From Cycloclasticus pugetii PS-1 (GTDB lineage: Bacteria > Pseudomonadota > Gammaproteobacteria > Methylococcales > Cycloclasticaceae), in contig NZ_ARVU01000001.1 of assembly GCF_000384415.1 (NCBI RefSeq), positions 2,232,001 through 2,296,000 of the forward strand: DNA of 64,000 nt, in the 5' to 3' direction. Positions 48,012 to 57,208 of the stretch are shown piece after piece. The translations under genes were made by a program, and so were the position numbers. Positions within the stretch are counted from its first letter, which is position 1. Every line of letters starts with the position of its first letter. A model generated the notes under the pieces. That model was not told the origin of the DNA and ran no database searches. It saw only the letters and a program-made list of their open reading frames with translations.

Positions 48012-48743
48012 CTACCCCATATCTCCCCAGAGAACTTGCATCGCTGCAATGGAAGCAATCGCTGCTGTTTCGTTACGGACAACCCTTGGCCCAAAACCCA
48101 AGGCCGAAAAATTTACCTCTTGCGCATCCAACACTTCTTGTTCTGAAAAACCGCCTTCTGGCCCAATCAGCACGGCTACCGCATCATTTGGTTTTGGATA
48201 ATCTCTTAACGTATCTGCCTTACCCGGCTCAAATATAATACGGCTTGCCGCCAACTCTGTATTTAGCCACTGCGCTAAGTCCATCGTTACATTTAAGATC
48301 GGTGGCTTATTTCGACCACACTGCTCACAAGCCCGATAGACAATGTTTTGCCAATGTTGATGGCGCTGCAAACGACGTTCTTCGGTGAGTTTAACAACAC
48401 AGTGTTGCGTAATAACGGGGGTAATAACCGCCACGCCCAGTTCTGTCGCTTTTTGAATCGCTACATCCATCCGTTCGCCCCGGGAAACACTCAGGCCCAA
48501 TTCAATCTGAAGCGGCGACTCTAATTCTACATTTCGCCAAGCACCCAGTTCTAGCACCACCGCCTTACGATGGACCTCGACCGCTATCGCAGAATATTCA
48601 CCGCCTTGGCCATTGAAAACGGTTAATTGGTAACCTTTTTTTAAACGCAATACATTGCGTAAATAATGCGCCGCATCTGCTTCGAGTGTTACAGCGGCTC
48701 CTTCGACTAAATCTTGCTCAACAAAAAGGCGTGAAATACGCAT
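48012..48743 (-). CDS. rsmE: 16S rRNA m3U1498 methyltransferase RsmE
   Basis: A SPOUT-class methyltransferase of 243 residues. An N-terminal PUA-like domain (HYLRNVLRLKKG) precedes the trefoil-knot domain with LIGPEGGFSEQEV near 190 and ALGFGPRVVRNETAA near 213, which bind SAM. It follows ycgL by two bases and ends the minus-strand methyl-cycle unit. The 10-bp hairpin at 47958-47980 is 32 bases past the stop and may serve as a terminator. Confidence 0.95.
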   Translation of the reverse strand: MRISRLFVEQDLVEGAAVTLEADAAHYLRNVLRLKKGYQLTVFNGQGGEYSAIAVEVHRKAVVLELGAWRNVELESPLQIELGLSVSRGERMDVAIQKATELGVAVITPVITQHCVVKLTEERRLQRHQHWQNIVYRACEQCGRNKPPILNVTMDLAQWLNTELAASRIIFEPGKADTLRDYPKPNDAVAVLIGPEGGFSEQEVLDAQEVNFSALGFGPRVVRNETAAIASIAAMQVLWGDMG

Positions 48744-48745
48744 CG

Positions 48746-49042
48746 CTAGCCGTGCAAACTATCCGGTAATGTTATGGTGTCGATCGGGTCTTCATTTTTA
48801 GGCGGCATTTGCAAGTGAAAACCCTGCGTTTCAAGGTTCTTCATCACGACTAATACATCTTCTCGTGCTAATGAACGCTCCGCAGATAATTCTAAATCAA
48901 ACACATGCTCAGGCACTGGAAATTGCTGCATCACTTCAACAGGAACATCTGAAAAATCATCCTGCTCTTTGACATATAAATATAAACCATCACGCTTAGC
49001 CGTTTTGTAAATGGCACAGGATATTTCTTTTACACGACTCAT
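48746..49042 (-). CDS. YcgL domain-containing protein
   Basis: A 98-residue protein of the YcgL family (UPF0745). The core CAIYKTAKRDGLYLYVKEQDDFSDVP and FHLQMPPKNED segments match. It has a small alpha/beta fold and unknown function. I chose the ATG at 49042, which overlaps the metF stop; the longer upstream frame lies within metF. Confidence 0.9.
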   Translation of the reverse strand: MSRVKEISCAIYKTAKRDGLYLYVKEQDDFSDVPVEVMQQFPVPEHVFDLELSAERSLAREDVLVVMKNLETQGFHLQMPPKNEDPIDTITLPDSLHG

Positions 49043-49887
49043 TTCGCGCTGATCCCTAAATTGCGGCAAATAGCCAAACTCGCTTCTGCCTGATTCATGC
49101 TGTAAAAATGCAGTCCCGGACAACCATAGTCAAGCAATGTTTGACTTAACTCACTGACCACATCTGTCCCAAATGCTTTAATCGATTCGCGGTCATCGGC
49201 AAAGCCTTCTAGGCGTTTACGTATCCAACGGGGGATTTCAGCACCGCACATATCAGAAAATCTCGCCAACTGTGAATAGTTTGTTATTGGCATAATTCCC
49301 GGCACAATCGGTACATTTATAGCCATTTTGTCGCAATCTTCAACAAACCGGACATACGCCTCAAAATTAAAAAAGTATTGTGTAATGGCACTATCTGCGC
49401 CTGCTTCTACTTTTTGTTTAAAGTTAGCTAAATCCGCTTGAGCATTAGCAGCTTGCGGATGAACTTCGGGGTAAGCGGCCACTTCAATATGGAAGTGGTC
49501 ACCTGTTTCTTCACGAATAAAAGCCACTAGCTCATTGGCATAGCGAAATTCACCAATATCCAAGGTGCCTGATGGGATGTCCCCACGTAAGGCAACAATG
49601 CGGTCTACGCCGTTATCCTTATAATTTGATAAAATTTTACGGATGCTTGCTTTTGTAGACCCCACACAAGACAAATGTGGCGCCGCTGAGAAACCTTGCT
49701 TTTTAATATCCAGCACGGTATCAATGGTACCTTGTTGAGTACTACCTCCTGCGCCAAAGGTGACAGAAAAATATGCTGGGTCAAGTTGGCCCAGCTCTTT
49801 ACTGACATTTAACAGCTTAACTCGCCCTTCTTCGGTTTTTGGTGGGAAGAATTCAAAGCTAATTTTTTGATATGACTCTAAACTCAT
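49039..49887 (-). CDS. metF: 5,10-methylenetetrahydrofolate reductase
   Basis: MetF supplies 5-methyltetrahydrofolate for methionine synthesis, using FAD. A 282-residue barrel. The N-terminal SFEFFPPKTEEG carries the catalytic Glu, VTFGAGGST follows, and the substrate segment HLSCVGSTK lies near 65. ITQYFFN and PGIMPI further support the call. It lies two bases from the ahcY stop and four bases overlapping ycgL, so it belongs to the riboswitch-led unit. Confidence 0.96.
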   Translation of the reverse strand: MSLESYQKISFEFFPPKTEEGRVKLLNVSKELGQLDPAYFSVTFGAGGSTQQGTIDTVLDIKKQGFSAAPHLSCVGSTKASIRKILSNYKDNGVDRIVALRGDIPSGTLDIGEFRYANELVAFIREETGDHFHIEVAAYPEVHPQAANAQADLANFKQKVEAGADSAITQYFFNFEAYVRFVEDCDKMAINVPIVPGIMPITNYSQLARFSDMCGAEIPRWIRKRLEGFADDRESIKAFGTDVVSELSQTLLDYGCPGLHFYSMNQAEASLAICRNLGISAK

Positions 49888-49889
49888 AG

Positions 49890-51293
49890 TTAGTAACGGT
49901 AGTGATGTGGTTTATACGGTCCTTCAACAGGGACATTAATATAGTCAGCTTGCTCTTGCGTAAGCTCGGTTAAATTTACGCCAATTTTCTCTAAGTGCAA
50001 ACGCGCTACTTTTTCATCTAAGGTTTTAGGTAACACATAGACTTCATTTTTGTAGTTATCTCCATTTGAGAAAAACTCAATTTGCGCCATGACTTGGTTG
50101 GTAAATGATGCCGACATCACAAAACTTGGATGTCCTGTTGCACAGCCAAGATTAACCAAACGGCCTTTTGCTAACAGCGTAATTCTCTTGCCATCGGGGA
50201 AAATGACGTGATCCACTTGTGGCTTTACTTCTTCCCACTCGTATTTTTCAAGCGACGCAATATCTATTTCAGAATCAAAGTGACCAATATTACAAACAAT
50301 CGCTTCATTTTTCATCGCCAGCATATGGTCGTGATTAATTACACCCAAGTTACCCGTTGTTGTCACAAAGATATCACCTTGGTCGGCCACATCGTCCATT
50401 CGTACGACGCGATAACCTTCCATCGCTGCTTGTAATGCACAAATAGGGTCAACCTCGGTCACCCAAACACTTGCACCCATGCCTTTAAAAGCTTGCGCGC
50501 AACCTTTACCAACATCACCATAACCCACCACAACGGCGATCTTACCCGCAATCATCACATCAGTAGCGCGCTTAATGCCATCTAATAATGACTCACGACA
50601 ACCGTACAGGTTATCAAATTTACTTTTCGTCACAGAATCATTCACGTTCATTGCTGGAAAAAGCAGCTCACCAGCTTCTTGCATTTGGTACAAACGATGT
50701 ACACCTGTGGTTGTTTCTTCTGTTACACCTTTAATACTGCTAGCCATGTTTTGCCATCTATTTGGTGCTAGCGGTAAATTGCGACGTAAGACCTCTAGAA
50801 TGGCAACCCATTCTTCGTTATCACCTGCTTGTGCATCTGGTACCGCACCCGCTTTTTCAAACTCAACGCCTTTATGCAGTAACAAGGTCGCATCACCACC
50901 ATCATCAAGAATCATATTCGCTTCTTGCCCTTCTGGCCAAGTCATCATCTGCTCTGTACACCACCAATACTCTTCAATCGTTTCACCTTTCCAAGCAAAC
51001 ACTGGAATATTAAGGTCGGCAATTGCCGCTGCTGCATGATCTTGTGTAGAAAAAATATTGCAAGAACACCAGCGAACCTCAGCTCCTAAAGCGACTAAGG
51101 TTTTGATCAGTACCGCCGTTTGTATGGTCATGTGTAGACTGCCTGCAACGCGCGCACCTGCTAATGGCTTACTCTCACCAAACTCTTCTTGTAAGGCCAT
51201 TAAACCCGGCATTTCGCTTTCAGCAATGGCTATTTCTTTATGACCCCATTCAGCCAATGACATATCAGCTACTTTATAATCTGTAAAACTCAT
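49890..51293 (-). CDS. ahcY: S-adenosylhomocysteinase
   Basis: AhcY reversibly splits S-adenosylhomocysteine to adenosine and homocysteine with bound NAD. A 467-residue enzyme with the bacterial insertion (about 150-195). Substrate residues are seen in [12 protein letters not shown] and [13 protein letters not shown], the NAD loop is [10 protein letters not shown], and the C-terminal KPHHYRY contributes to the cofactor site of the neighbouring subunit. It lies 40 bases after metK on the minus strand, in the unit led by the SAH riboswitch, which is the expected control for this gene. Confidence 0.97.
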   Translation of the reverse strand: MSFTDYKVADMSLAEWGHKEIAIAESEMPGLMALQEEFGESKPLAGARVAGSLHMTIQTAVLIKTLVALGAEVRWCSCNIFSTQDHAAAAIADLNIPVFAWKGETIEEYWWCTEQMMTWPEGQEANMILDDGGDATLLLHKGVEFEKAGAVPDAQAGDNEEWVAILEVLRRNLPLAPNRWQNMASSIKGVTEETTTGVHRLYQMQEAGELLFPAMNVNDSVTKSKFDNLYGCRESLLDGIKRATDVMIAGKIAVVVGYGDVGKGCAQAFKGMGASVWVTEVDPICALQAAMEGYRVVRMDDVADQGDIFVTTTGNLGVINHDHMLAMKNEAIVCNIGHFDSEIDIASLEKYEWEEVKPQVDHVIFPDGKRITLLAKGRLVNLGCATGHPSFVMSASFTNQVMAQIEFFSNGDNYKNEVYVLPKTLDEKVARLHLEKIGVNLTELTQEQADYINVPVEGPYKPHHYRY

Positions 51294-51333
51294 TTTTTTA
51301 TCTCTCTAAATTGTTGTGTGTCGGTGCGCCTGA

Positions 51334-52497
51334 CTATTTAGCCGCATCTCTTAATAGCTCGGCTTTATCTGTGCGCTCCCAAGTAAATTCGGGTAATTCA
51401 CGGCCAAAGTGTCCATAGGCTGCGGTTGGACGATAAATCGGACGCAATAAGTCCAATTCTGCAATTAAGCCTTTCGGGCGCAAATCAAAATGTTCGCCGA
51501 TCAGTACAGCTATTTTGTCGTTGTCGATAAGCCCAGTACCAAATGTTTCAACCGCAATGGATGTTGGCTTGGCGACCCCAATCGCATACGAAACTTGTAT
51601 TTCACAACGTTTCGCCAAACCCGCTGCAACAATGTTTTTAGCAACATATCGACACATATAAGCAGCAGATCGGTCTACTTTACTAGGATCTTTTCCAGAA
51701 AATGCGCCGCCGCCATGGCGTGCCATGCCACCATAGGTATCTACAATAATTTTACGACCTGTTAAGCCGCAGTCCCCCACAGGGCCACCAATAATAAATT
51801 GGCCTGTCGGGTTAATATGAATATTTTCAGACAAACAACTGGCAAACCACGCATCTGGCAATACCGGTTTAATAATTTCTTCAATCACCGCTTCGCGTAA
51901 ATTGGCCAAACTGATCTCGGGTGCATGCTGTGTCGATAACACGATCGCTTCTACACCCACTGGTTTATTGTTTTCATAACGCAGGGTCAGCTGGCTTTTC
52001 GCATCAGGGCGCAGCCACGGTAATACGCCATTCTTACGCACCTCTGCTTGGCGCTGTACCAATCGGTGAGAATAGGTGACCGGTGCCGGCATTAAAACAT
52101 CAGTTTCATCACAGGCATAACCAAACATCAGCCCTTGGTCGCCAGCGCCTTGCTCATGCTCTTCGCTTTCATCCACACCAATAGCAATATCGTGAGACTG
52201 CTTGCCAATAGCATTTAGCACCGCACAACTTTGCCAATCAAAGCCTATCTCTGGTTTGTCGTAACCAATATCTTTAACGACTTGACGTACTAGCTCTTCG
52301 GTATCGACCCATGCATTTGTCGTTACTTCACCGGCTAAAATCACCATTCCGGTCTTAACCATTGTTTCAACGGCGACTCTCGATGAGGCATCTTGTTCTA
52401 ATAAGGCATCTAACATCGCATCTGACACTTGGTCAGCTACTTTGTCTGGGTGTCCTTCAGATACCGACTCAGATGTAAAAATAAAATTCTTGCTCAT
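51334..52497 (-). CDS. metK: S-adenosylmethionine synthetase
   Basis: MetK makes S-adenosylmethionine from methionine and ATP. A 387-residue enzyme. [11 protein letters not shown] near residue 13 carries the catalytic His, [12 protein letters not shown] the adenine site, and [16 protein letters not shown] the glycine/lysine loop. It is the first gene after the SAH riboswitch, 134 bases from the pseudoknot, with GAGGCGAG before the ATG. The leader between carries a small hairpin GATAAAA/TTTTATC (52571-52593). Confidence 0.97.
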   Translation of the reverse strand: MSKNFIFTSESVSEGHPDKVADQVSDAMLDALLEQDASSRVAVETMVKTGMVILAGEVTTNAWVDTEELVRQVVKDIGYDKPEIGFDWQSCAVLNAIGKQSHDIAIGVDESEEHEQGAGDQGLMFGYACDETDVLMPAPVTYSHRLVQRQAEVRKNGVLPWLRPDAKSQLTLRYENNKPVGVEAIVLSTQHAPEISLANLREAVIEEIIKPVLPDAWFASCLSENIHINPTGQFIIGGPVGDCGLTGRKIIVDTYGGMARHGGGAFSGKDPSKVDRSAAYMCRYVAKNIVAAGLAKRCEIQVSYAIGVAKPTSIAVETFGTGLIDNDKIAVLIGEHFDLRPKGLIAELDLLRPIYRPTAAYGHFGRELPEFTWERTDKAELLRDAAK

Positions 52498-52631
52498 AGT
52501 AAACTCGCCTCTTCGGTTTAAAAATAGGCACTAAAAGTTGGGCTATATGGATGTTGCCAGTTAGGCAGATGATAAAAACTCACCGTTTTATCTAGACACC
52601 ATGCTCATTATTTCAGTTTCCTGTTAATAAT

Positions 52632-52701
52632 GAACGCAGTTAAAATTTGACTGTTTGAATAAGCCTAGCAGGAAGATCCTGTCGCAGCGTTCCTTATTCA
52701 A
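52632..52701 (-). ncRNA. S-adenosylhomocysteine (SAH) riboswitch
   Basis: On the minus strand the fold matches the SAH riboswitch layout. P1 is TTGAATAAG (52701-52693) with CTTATTCAA (52663-52655), nine perfect pairs. The internal hairpin CAGGA-TCT-TCCTG lies at 52681-52669. The pseudoknot pairs GAACGC (52692-52687) with GCGTTC (52637-52632). The conserved core GCTGC after the first pseudoknot strand and AGGCT before the P1 return strand are present. SAH riboswitches raise expression when SAH is high and normally precede ahcY. Here the element precedes metK-ahcY-metF. The call comes from structure and consensus read by eye. Confidence 0.9.
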
Positions 52702-52710
52702 GGTGAAGCT

Positions 52711-52738
52711 ATTTTAGATCATATATTAAAAATTTCAA
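52711..52738 (-). promoter_or_regulatory. sigma70-type promoter of the metK-ahcY-metF unit
   Basis: On the minus strand TTGAAA (52738-52733) and TAAAAT (52716-52711) are separated by 16 bases. The predicted transcription start near 52704 falls just before the riboswitch P1 strand at 52701, which supports both calls. Confidence 0.75.
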
Positions 52739-52773
52739 GGGCTTAGCTTAGCAATGCCCTTAAACCACCTTTG

Positions 52774-53496
52774 CTAATAAATTGTTGGCAGAATTCTCGC
52801 TGTTCTTTGCTGGTAATCTGTGTAAGACCGACCCAAGGTTCTAGCCAGATCTTTTTCTTCATAGTAAATCCCAATAAAAATGTAGGCTGACATGCCAATT
52901 GAGAACACGATATTCCCAATAGTCATCGTTGGTAAGGACCAAAATACTACTAACAAACCTAACATCATTGGGTGACGAACCCATTGATAAAATAAACGCT
53001 CTTTAAATTTAACCTGAGTGTATGTTTTATTAACAAAAAACAACCACGTTTGACGCAAGCCAAATAGATCAAAATGGTTGGTTAAAAATGTTGAAAGAAG
53101 AGCCACCACCCAACCCAAAGCAAACACCGACCACACTAGTGTTATGGCAGCTTTGTTTGTTATTTGCCAGACAATGCCATTCATTGGCTGCCAACAAATC
53201 ATAAGCATCGCCAACACAAGGCTTGAAGCCAGTACATAGGTGCTTCTCTCTACTTGATGCGGCACCACTGACGATATCATGTCTTTAAACCAGCCACGCG
53301 CCATAACACTGTGTTGCACTCCCCATATGAGTAGTAAGCCAATATTCACCACTAAGGCATAAGGGGAGTATTCTGTCGACTGTGTTGCGAGACTCTTCGA
53401 GACACCTAAGCCGCCAACAAATCCTATAAAATAGACAAAGACCGCACAAAATAGAGCATAACTAGCCACCCCATATAGCATCACCCAAGATCTCAT
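52774..53496 (-). CDS. mddA: methanethiol S-methyltransferase-like membrane protein (MddA)
   Basis: A 240-residue, about six-span membrane methyltransferase of the isoprenylcysteine-methyltransferase/NnrU-like superfamily. Segments typical of MddA are GVQHSVMARGWFK near 60, VERSTYVLASSLVL near 82, TNHFDLFGLRQTWL near 138 and WVRHPMMLGLLVVFW near 172. A C-terminal YYEEKDLARTLGRSY follows. MddA methylates methanethiol with SAM, giving dimethyl sulfide and SAH. It lies directly upstream of the SAH-riboswitch methyl-cycle genes on the same strand. Confidence 0.85.
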   Translation of the reverse strand: MRSWVMLYGVASYALFCAVFVYFIGFVGGLGVSKSLATQSTEYSPYALVVNIGLLLIWGVQHSVMARGWFKDMISSVVPHQVERSTYVLASSLVLAMLMICWQPMNGIVWQITNKAAITLVWSVFALGWVVALLSTFLTNHFDLFGLRQTWLFFVNKTYTQVKFKERLFYQWVRHPMMLGLLVVFWSLPTMTIGNIVFSIGMSAYIFIGIYYEEKDLARTLGRSYTDYQQRTARILPTIY

Positions 53497-53610
53497 CAGC
53501 TTCTCCCATTTAAATTGAATTTTCTTGCTATATTACCTTTATGAGAAGTAAGAATACACGCCTACGATCGGCACCTACGCTAACCCCATCAAACAGCAAC
53601 TCAACACACT

Positions 53611-54168
53611 ATGACAACTAAATTACAACAAACACTGCAACGCATTGACCTCGCAAATGCTAACGACCCAACAAACGGCACAGAAGCGCTATATTCACAA
53701 CGCATGCTAAAAACCCTTCAGGCTTTTGAACCAAACGCATCTGACGCTCTCACCTTAGCTTGCTATGCCCAGCATGTGTGTCGTTGGAAACTAGCTCGAA
53801 AAGATTACCCTGCCGGTTTAACGGGCTATTTAACGTGGCGCACAGAGCTGGCGAAATTACATGCAAAAATTTTAGTCGACGCGATGCAAGAAAGTGGCTA
53901 TGACGACGCCGACATTGAACGAGCAAACAGTATTATTCAAAAAAAGAGGCTTAAATCTGACCCTGAGGCACAAACATTGGAAGACGTGTCTTGCTTGGTT
54001 TTTTTAAACCATTATTTCGATGCCTTTGCCAACAAACATAGTGAAGAAAAAATAATTGACATTGTGCAAAAAACTTGGGGAAAAATGTCGGATAAGGGCC
54101 GCCAAGCGGCGTTAGCCTTAACCTTACCGCCTCATTTAGAAAAATTAGTCGCTAAGGCATTGGCTTAA
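53611..54168 (+). CDS. DUF4202 family protein
   Basis: A 185-residue cytoplasmic protein of the DUF4202 family. The signature is the CYAQHVCRWKLARKDYPAGLTGYLTWR region near residue 50, followed by a helical C-terminal half with TLEDVSCLVFLNHYF. The conserved His, Arg and Asp residues hint at an HD-like metal site, but no activity is known to me. The stop overlaps the start of the lipoprotein gene (TAATG), so the two are coupled. Confidence 0.85.
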   Translation: MTTKLQQTLQRIDLANANDPTNGTEALYSQRMLKTLQAFEPNASDALTLACYAQHVCRWKLARKDYPAGLTGYLTWRTELAKLHAKILVDAMQESGYDDADIERANSIIQKKRLKSDPEAQTLEDVSCLVFLNHYFDAFANKHSEEKIIDIVQKTWGKMSDKGRQAALALTLPPHLEKLVAKALA

Positions 54169-54782
54169 TGCACAAACCTGCGCTTACCTCTTTTATTATC
54201 GGGCTTGGCTTTTTAACCCTACTGGCCGGTTGCGCCTTGCCAAAAAAAGAACTGGTGACAGTACCCGCTGACGCCTTTGAGGTGTGTTATGGCTATGGTT
54301 GCAAAACAGTTCAGACTGTAACACTCGACGACGCTCAATGGTTCACCATTGAGCAACTTTTTTCACCTAAAGCAGCATCAGCTAAAATAGAACGCCAGCA
54401 ACTATCACTGGCCATTGCTCAAATGGAAACGTTTATTGGTGAGATAACACACACTCAAGACGACTTGCCGGGTACGTTCGCCGCTTTTTTTCAAGACCGG
54501 AGCCATCAAATGGACTGCGTTGATGAGGCCACAAACACAACTTTATACCTAAGGCTCTTTCGTGAGCGCGGGCTAATGCGCTTTCATAAAGAAGGCTATC
54601 GTATTAACCGCGGTTTCTTCCTAAACGGTTGGCCGCATACATCTGCGGTCATCGAGCAGTTGGACTCTGGCAAACGGTTTGCTGTTGATTCGTGGTTCCA
54701 TAAAAATGGTATCGAGCCTGAAATAATCCCTATTGACTTATGGTATTCTGGGTGGCATCCAACACCGGATGATGACTCATAA
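54168..54782 (+). CDS. predicted lipoprotein with possible transglutaminase-like Cys-His-Asp triad
   Basis: A 204-residue protein with a lipoprotein signal peptide: hydrophobic core and lipobox LLAGC, lipidated Cys22. After a polar region, MDCVDEATNTTLYL (C117), NGWPHTSAVI (H157) and FAVDSWF (D174) are ordered and spaced like the Cys-His-Asp triad of transglutaminase-like peptidases. I do not recognise a named family with confidence. It is translationally coupled to the DUF4202 gene and 24 bases before the metallo-hydrolase. Confidence 0.75.
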   Translation: MHKPALTSFIIGLGFLTLLAGCALPKKELVTVPADAFEVCYGYGCKTVQTVTLDDAQWFTIEQLFSPKAASAKIERQQLSLAIAQMETFIGEITHTQDDLPGTFAAFFQDRSHQMDCVDEATNTTLYLRLFRERGLMRFHKEGYRINRGFFLNGWPHTSAVIEQLDSGKRFAVDSWFHKNGIEPEIIPIDLWYSGWHPTPDDDS

Positions 54783-54806
54783 AACAAAAAATCTCGGAGA
54801 CAATAA

Positions 54807-55721
54807 ATGAACGTAGGCAACAAGATTTTTTTATTCTTCCTTTCTGCATTTCTTTTTAGCCAATCTTATGCAGGATCTACAGAAGACGTCTTTTCAAACA
54901 TCACACTTAAAACAACGCATGTACGCGGTAATATTTATATGCTTGAAGGAGCTGGAGGCTTTGCCGGCGGCAATATTGGCGTATCGGCTGGCCCAGATGG
55001 CCTTTTATTGGTCGATGACCAACTGGGGCCAATGTCCAAAAAAATTGATGCCGCACTAAACGATATCAGCAAAGGTCAGCTGCGCTTTATTCTTAATACT
55101 CACTGGCACGGTGACCATTCTGGTAATAACGCTTATTTTTCAAAAGATGCGACCATTATTTCGCATACGAATACTAGGAAACGTTTAATGACTGACCAAG
55201 AAAACTTCTTTGGGAAGTCACCGGCCTCACCAAAAGAAGCGTGGCCCATCATCACCTTTGAACAAGCCATTAACATTCATTTTAATAATGAGGAAATTCA
55301 ATTTATCCACCATGCACATGGTCACACTGATAGTGATGCTGTCATCTATTTTCCAAAAAGCAATGTTGTTCACTTAGGTGATCATTTTTTTAATGGTTTT
55401 TTCCCTTTTGTAGACTTAGACACCGGAGGCAATGCCTTTACCTTGACACACAATATCAGCGAAATAATTGAGTCATTACCTGAAGATGCGCTTGTTATCC
55501 CAGGCCATGGCGAACTATCGGATGTGAAAGGGCTAAAAAACTATTACGCAATGCTAACCGATACAACACAGTTCGTTAAGCAGCAAGCCGCTTCAGGTAA
55601 AACACTTGATCAAATCCAACTGGCCGGATTACCTAGCAAATGGGCCGCTTGGGGTGGTGGTTTTATCAACGAAGAGAACTGGATTAAAATAATCTTTAAT
55701 AGCCTACCCAAACAGCAATAA
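54807..55721 (+). CDS. periplasmic MBL-fold metallo-hydrolase
   Basis: A 304-residue exported enzyme. The signal peptide (1-22) ends SYA. The metallo-beta-lactamase motif HWHGDH occupies 99-104, and further ligands are HAHGHTDSD near 170, HLGDHFFN near 190 and GHGELSD near 235. This layout fits the broad periplasmic MBL group that includes class B lactamase relatives and quinoprotein-relay enzymes. Antibiotic hydrolysis should not be assumed. GGAG precedes the ATG, and a rho-independent terminator follows. Confidence 0.87.
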   Translation: MNVGNKIFLFFLSAFLFSQSYAGSTEDVFSNITLKTTHVRGNIYMLEGAGGFAGGNIGVSAGPDGLLLVDDQLGPMSKKIDAALNDISKGQLRFILNTHWHGDHSGNNAYFSKDATIISHTNTRKRLMTDQENFFGKSPASPKEAWPIITFEQAINIHFNNEEIQFIHHAHGHTDSDAVIYFPKSNVVHLGDHFFNGFFPFVDLDTGGNAFTLTHNISEIIESLPEDALVIPGHGELSDVKGLKNYYAMLTDTTQFVKQQAASGKTLDQIQLAGLPSKWAAWGGGFINEENWIKIIFNSLPKQQ

Positions 55722-55737
55722 ACCACCCTCACAATAC

Positions 55738-55773
55738 AAAAAAAGCGGCTGACCTTTTTTCAGCTGCTTTTTT
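55738..55773 (+). terminator. rho-independent terminator after the MBL hydrolase
   Basis: The stem AAAAAAGCGGCTGA pairs with TCAGCTGCTTTTTT (one G-U pair), with loop CCTTTTT and a T-run at the 3' side. It lies 16 bases past the hydrolase stop and 13 before pldA, separating the two units. Confidence 0.88.
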
Positions 55774-55785
55774 ATTACCCAAATC

Positions 55786-56763
55786 ATGACTATGAAAAAA
55801 CTTCTTACCGTACTGACTTTATTCTGTACTCCGCTATTTGCTGCCGAAGACAATCCGATGACAACTTGCTTGTCCAATTTACTCAATACGGCAGAAAACA
55901 CTATGACCGTGGGCGAACTGAAACAGCAATGCCAAGACACAATGGCTTCAGAGGAGGAGCATTTTTCTGCATTAAAGCGTCGCCAACTGCAAGAAAAAAC
56001 TGCCAGTTGGAATGCTTTTTCTTTGCTGCCACATAAACCTAATTACATTATTGCCAGCTATAACACCAGCGATCCTAGCACAACACCATTTGAAGCCGCT
56101 TACCCAGACGTTAACCCAGATCTTCAGCACCTAGAAACAAAGTTTCAAATCAGCATGAAACTGCCCATCGCTCGAAACCTTATCTTTGGGCAAGGGGATT
56201 TATATGCCGCATACACCAACCGGTCTTTCTGGCAGCAATTCAATAAAACTCACTCTTCCCCCTTTCGTGACACCAATCATGAAGCTGAAACATGGCTTTC
56301 GTTCGACACCGACTATACAATTTTAGGGTTCCGCAACTCTGCCATTTTGACGGGGTTCACCCATCAATCGAATGGCCAATCAGGCTTATTATCAAGAAGC
56401 TGGAACCGCCTCTATACAGACTTTATCCTAGAAAAAGGCGACATCTACCTGTCATTTAAACCCTGGTACCGTATTCCTGAAAGTGAATCACAAGATGACA
56501 ACCATGATATTGACGACTTTTTAGGTCACTTTGAATTAAGGGGCGTGTATAAAAAACAACAACATAGTTTTTCACTTCTATTCAGAAATAACCTCAAAAC
56601 AAGCAGCAATAAAGGTGCTATCGAACTAGGCTGGAGCTTCCCGATACATAATAATGTTCGCGGCTATGTGCAATGGTTCAATGGTTACGGCGAGAGCCTT
56701 CTCGACTATAACAACCACACCAATAGCCTAGGCTTTGGAATCCAACTGAATGATTGGTTATAA
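55786..56763 (+). CDS. pldA: outer-membrane phospholipase A
   Basis: PldA hydrolyses phospholipids in the outer leaflet of the outer membrane and is calcium-dependent and dimer-activated. A 325-residue protein with signal peptide (1-20). The catalytic residues H193, S195 and N207 in TGFTHQSNGQSG...NR have exactly the spacing of E. coli H142, S144 and N156. The barrel C-terminus runs to LNDWL. An extra ~90-residue N-terminal region before the barrel, with a coiled and charged part, is longer than in E. coli. An alternative ATG lies two codons in. Confidence 0.93.
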   Translation: MTMKKLLTVLTLFCTPLFAAEDNPMTTCLSNLLNTAENTMTVGELKQQCQDTMASEEEHFSALKRRQLQEKTASWNAFSLLPHKPNYIIASYNTSDPSTTPFEAAYPDVNPDLQHLETKFQISMKLPIARNLIFGQGDLYAAYTNRSFWQQFNKTHSSPFRDTNHEAETWLSFDTDYTILGFRNSAILTGFTHQSNGQSGLLSRSWNRLYTDFILEKGDIYLSFKPWYRIPESESQDDNHDIDDFLGHFELRGVYKKQQHSFSLLFRNNLKTSSNKGAIELGWSFPIHNNVRGYVQWFNGYGESLLDYNNHTNSLGFGIQLNDWL

Positions 56764-56817
56764 ACCAGCACTTTTTTGTCAGGTATAATTTATTCATCAA
56801 CATCAAAGGGTCAACGC

Positions 56818-57207
56818 ATGCAAACAGACTGTGACAACGACTGGAAAGCTAAATTAACCGCAGAAGAATATAATATTTGCCGCCAAAAGGGCACCGAAGC
56901 TGCTTTTTCTGGCATTTATGTAGACACTAAAACCGAGGGCCTCTATCTCTGCAAGTGCTGTGACGCGCCTTTGTTTGAGTCCGACAGCAAATACAACTCG
57001 GGTAGTGGCTGGCCAAGCTTTTGGAAGCCCATCCACTCAAATGCTATTAAAGAAAACCGAGATGAAAGTCACGGTATGGTCCGTATTGAAGTGGTCTGCG
57101 CTCAATGTGATAGCCACCTTGGACACGTCTTTCCAGACGGCCCGCAACCAACAGGCTTACGCTATTGTATTAATTCCGCATCACTCAATTTAGACCCCAA
57201 GAAATAA
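56818..57207 (+). CDS. msrB: peptide methionine (R)-S-oxide reductase MsrB
   Basis: Reduces methionine-R-sulfoxide in proteins. A 129-residue single-domain enzyme with catalytic C117 in RYCINSASL, zinc Cys pairs C45/C48 and C94/C97, and the [10 protein letters not shown] and [10 protein letters not shown] motifs. No signal peptide. I chose the ATG at 56818 after AAAGGG (56805-56810); the longer frame from 56776 adds residues unlike the family. A TATAAT at 56784-56789 could be its promoter. The M18 peptidase starts one base after its stop. Confidence 0.96.
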   Translation: MQTDCDNDWKAKLTAEEYNICRQKGTEAAFSGIYVDTKTEGLYLCKCCDAPLFESDSKYNSGSGWPSFWKPIHSNAIKENRDESHGMVRIEVVCAQCDSHLGHVFPDGPQPTGLRYCINSASLNLDPKK

Positions 57208-57208
57208 C

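Noticed and set aside
47852..48146. Short open frames on both strands over the repeat element and the rsmE 3' end
   Set aside because: They are explained by the hairpin repeats and by rsmE on the other strand; no start signals or family features.
52497..52640. Six-codon leader peptide between the riboswitch and metK (minus strand)
   Set aside because: An ATG with an AGGAAA upstream exists, but so short a frame is expected by chance and shows no attenuator codon pattern.
54807..55721. Antibiotic-resistance metallo-beta-lactamase
   Set aside because: The HxHxDH motif and signal peptide are present, but the family is broad and nothing else points to beta-lactam hydrolysis.
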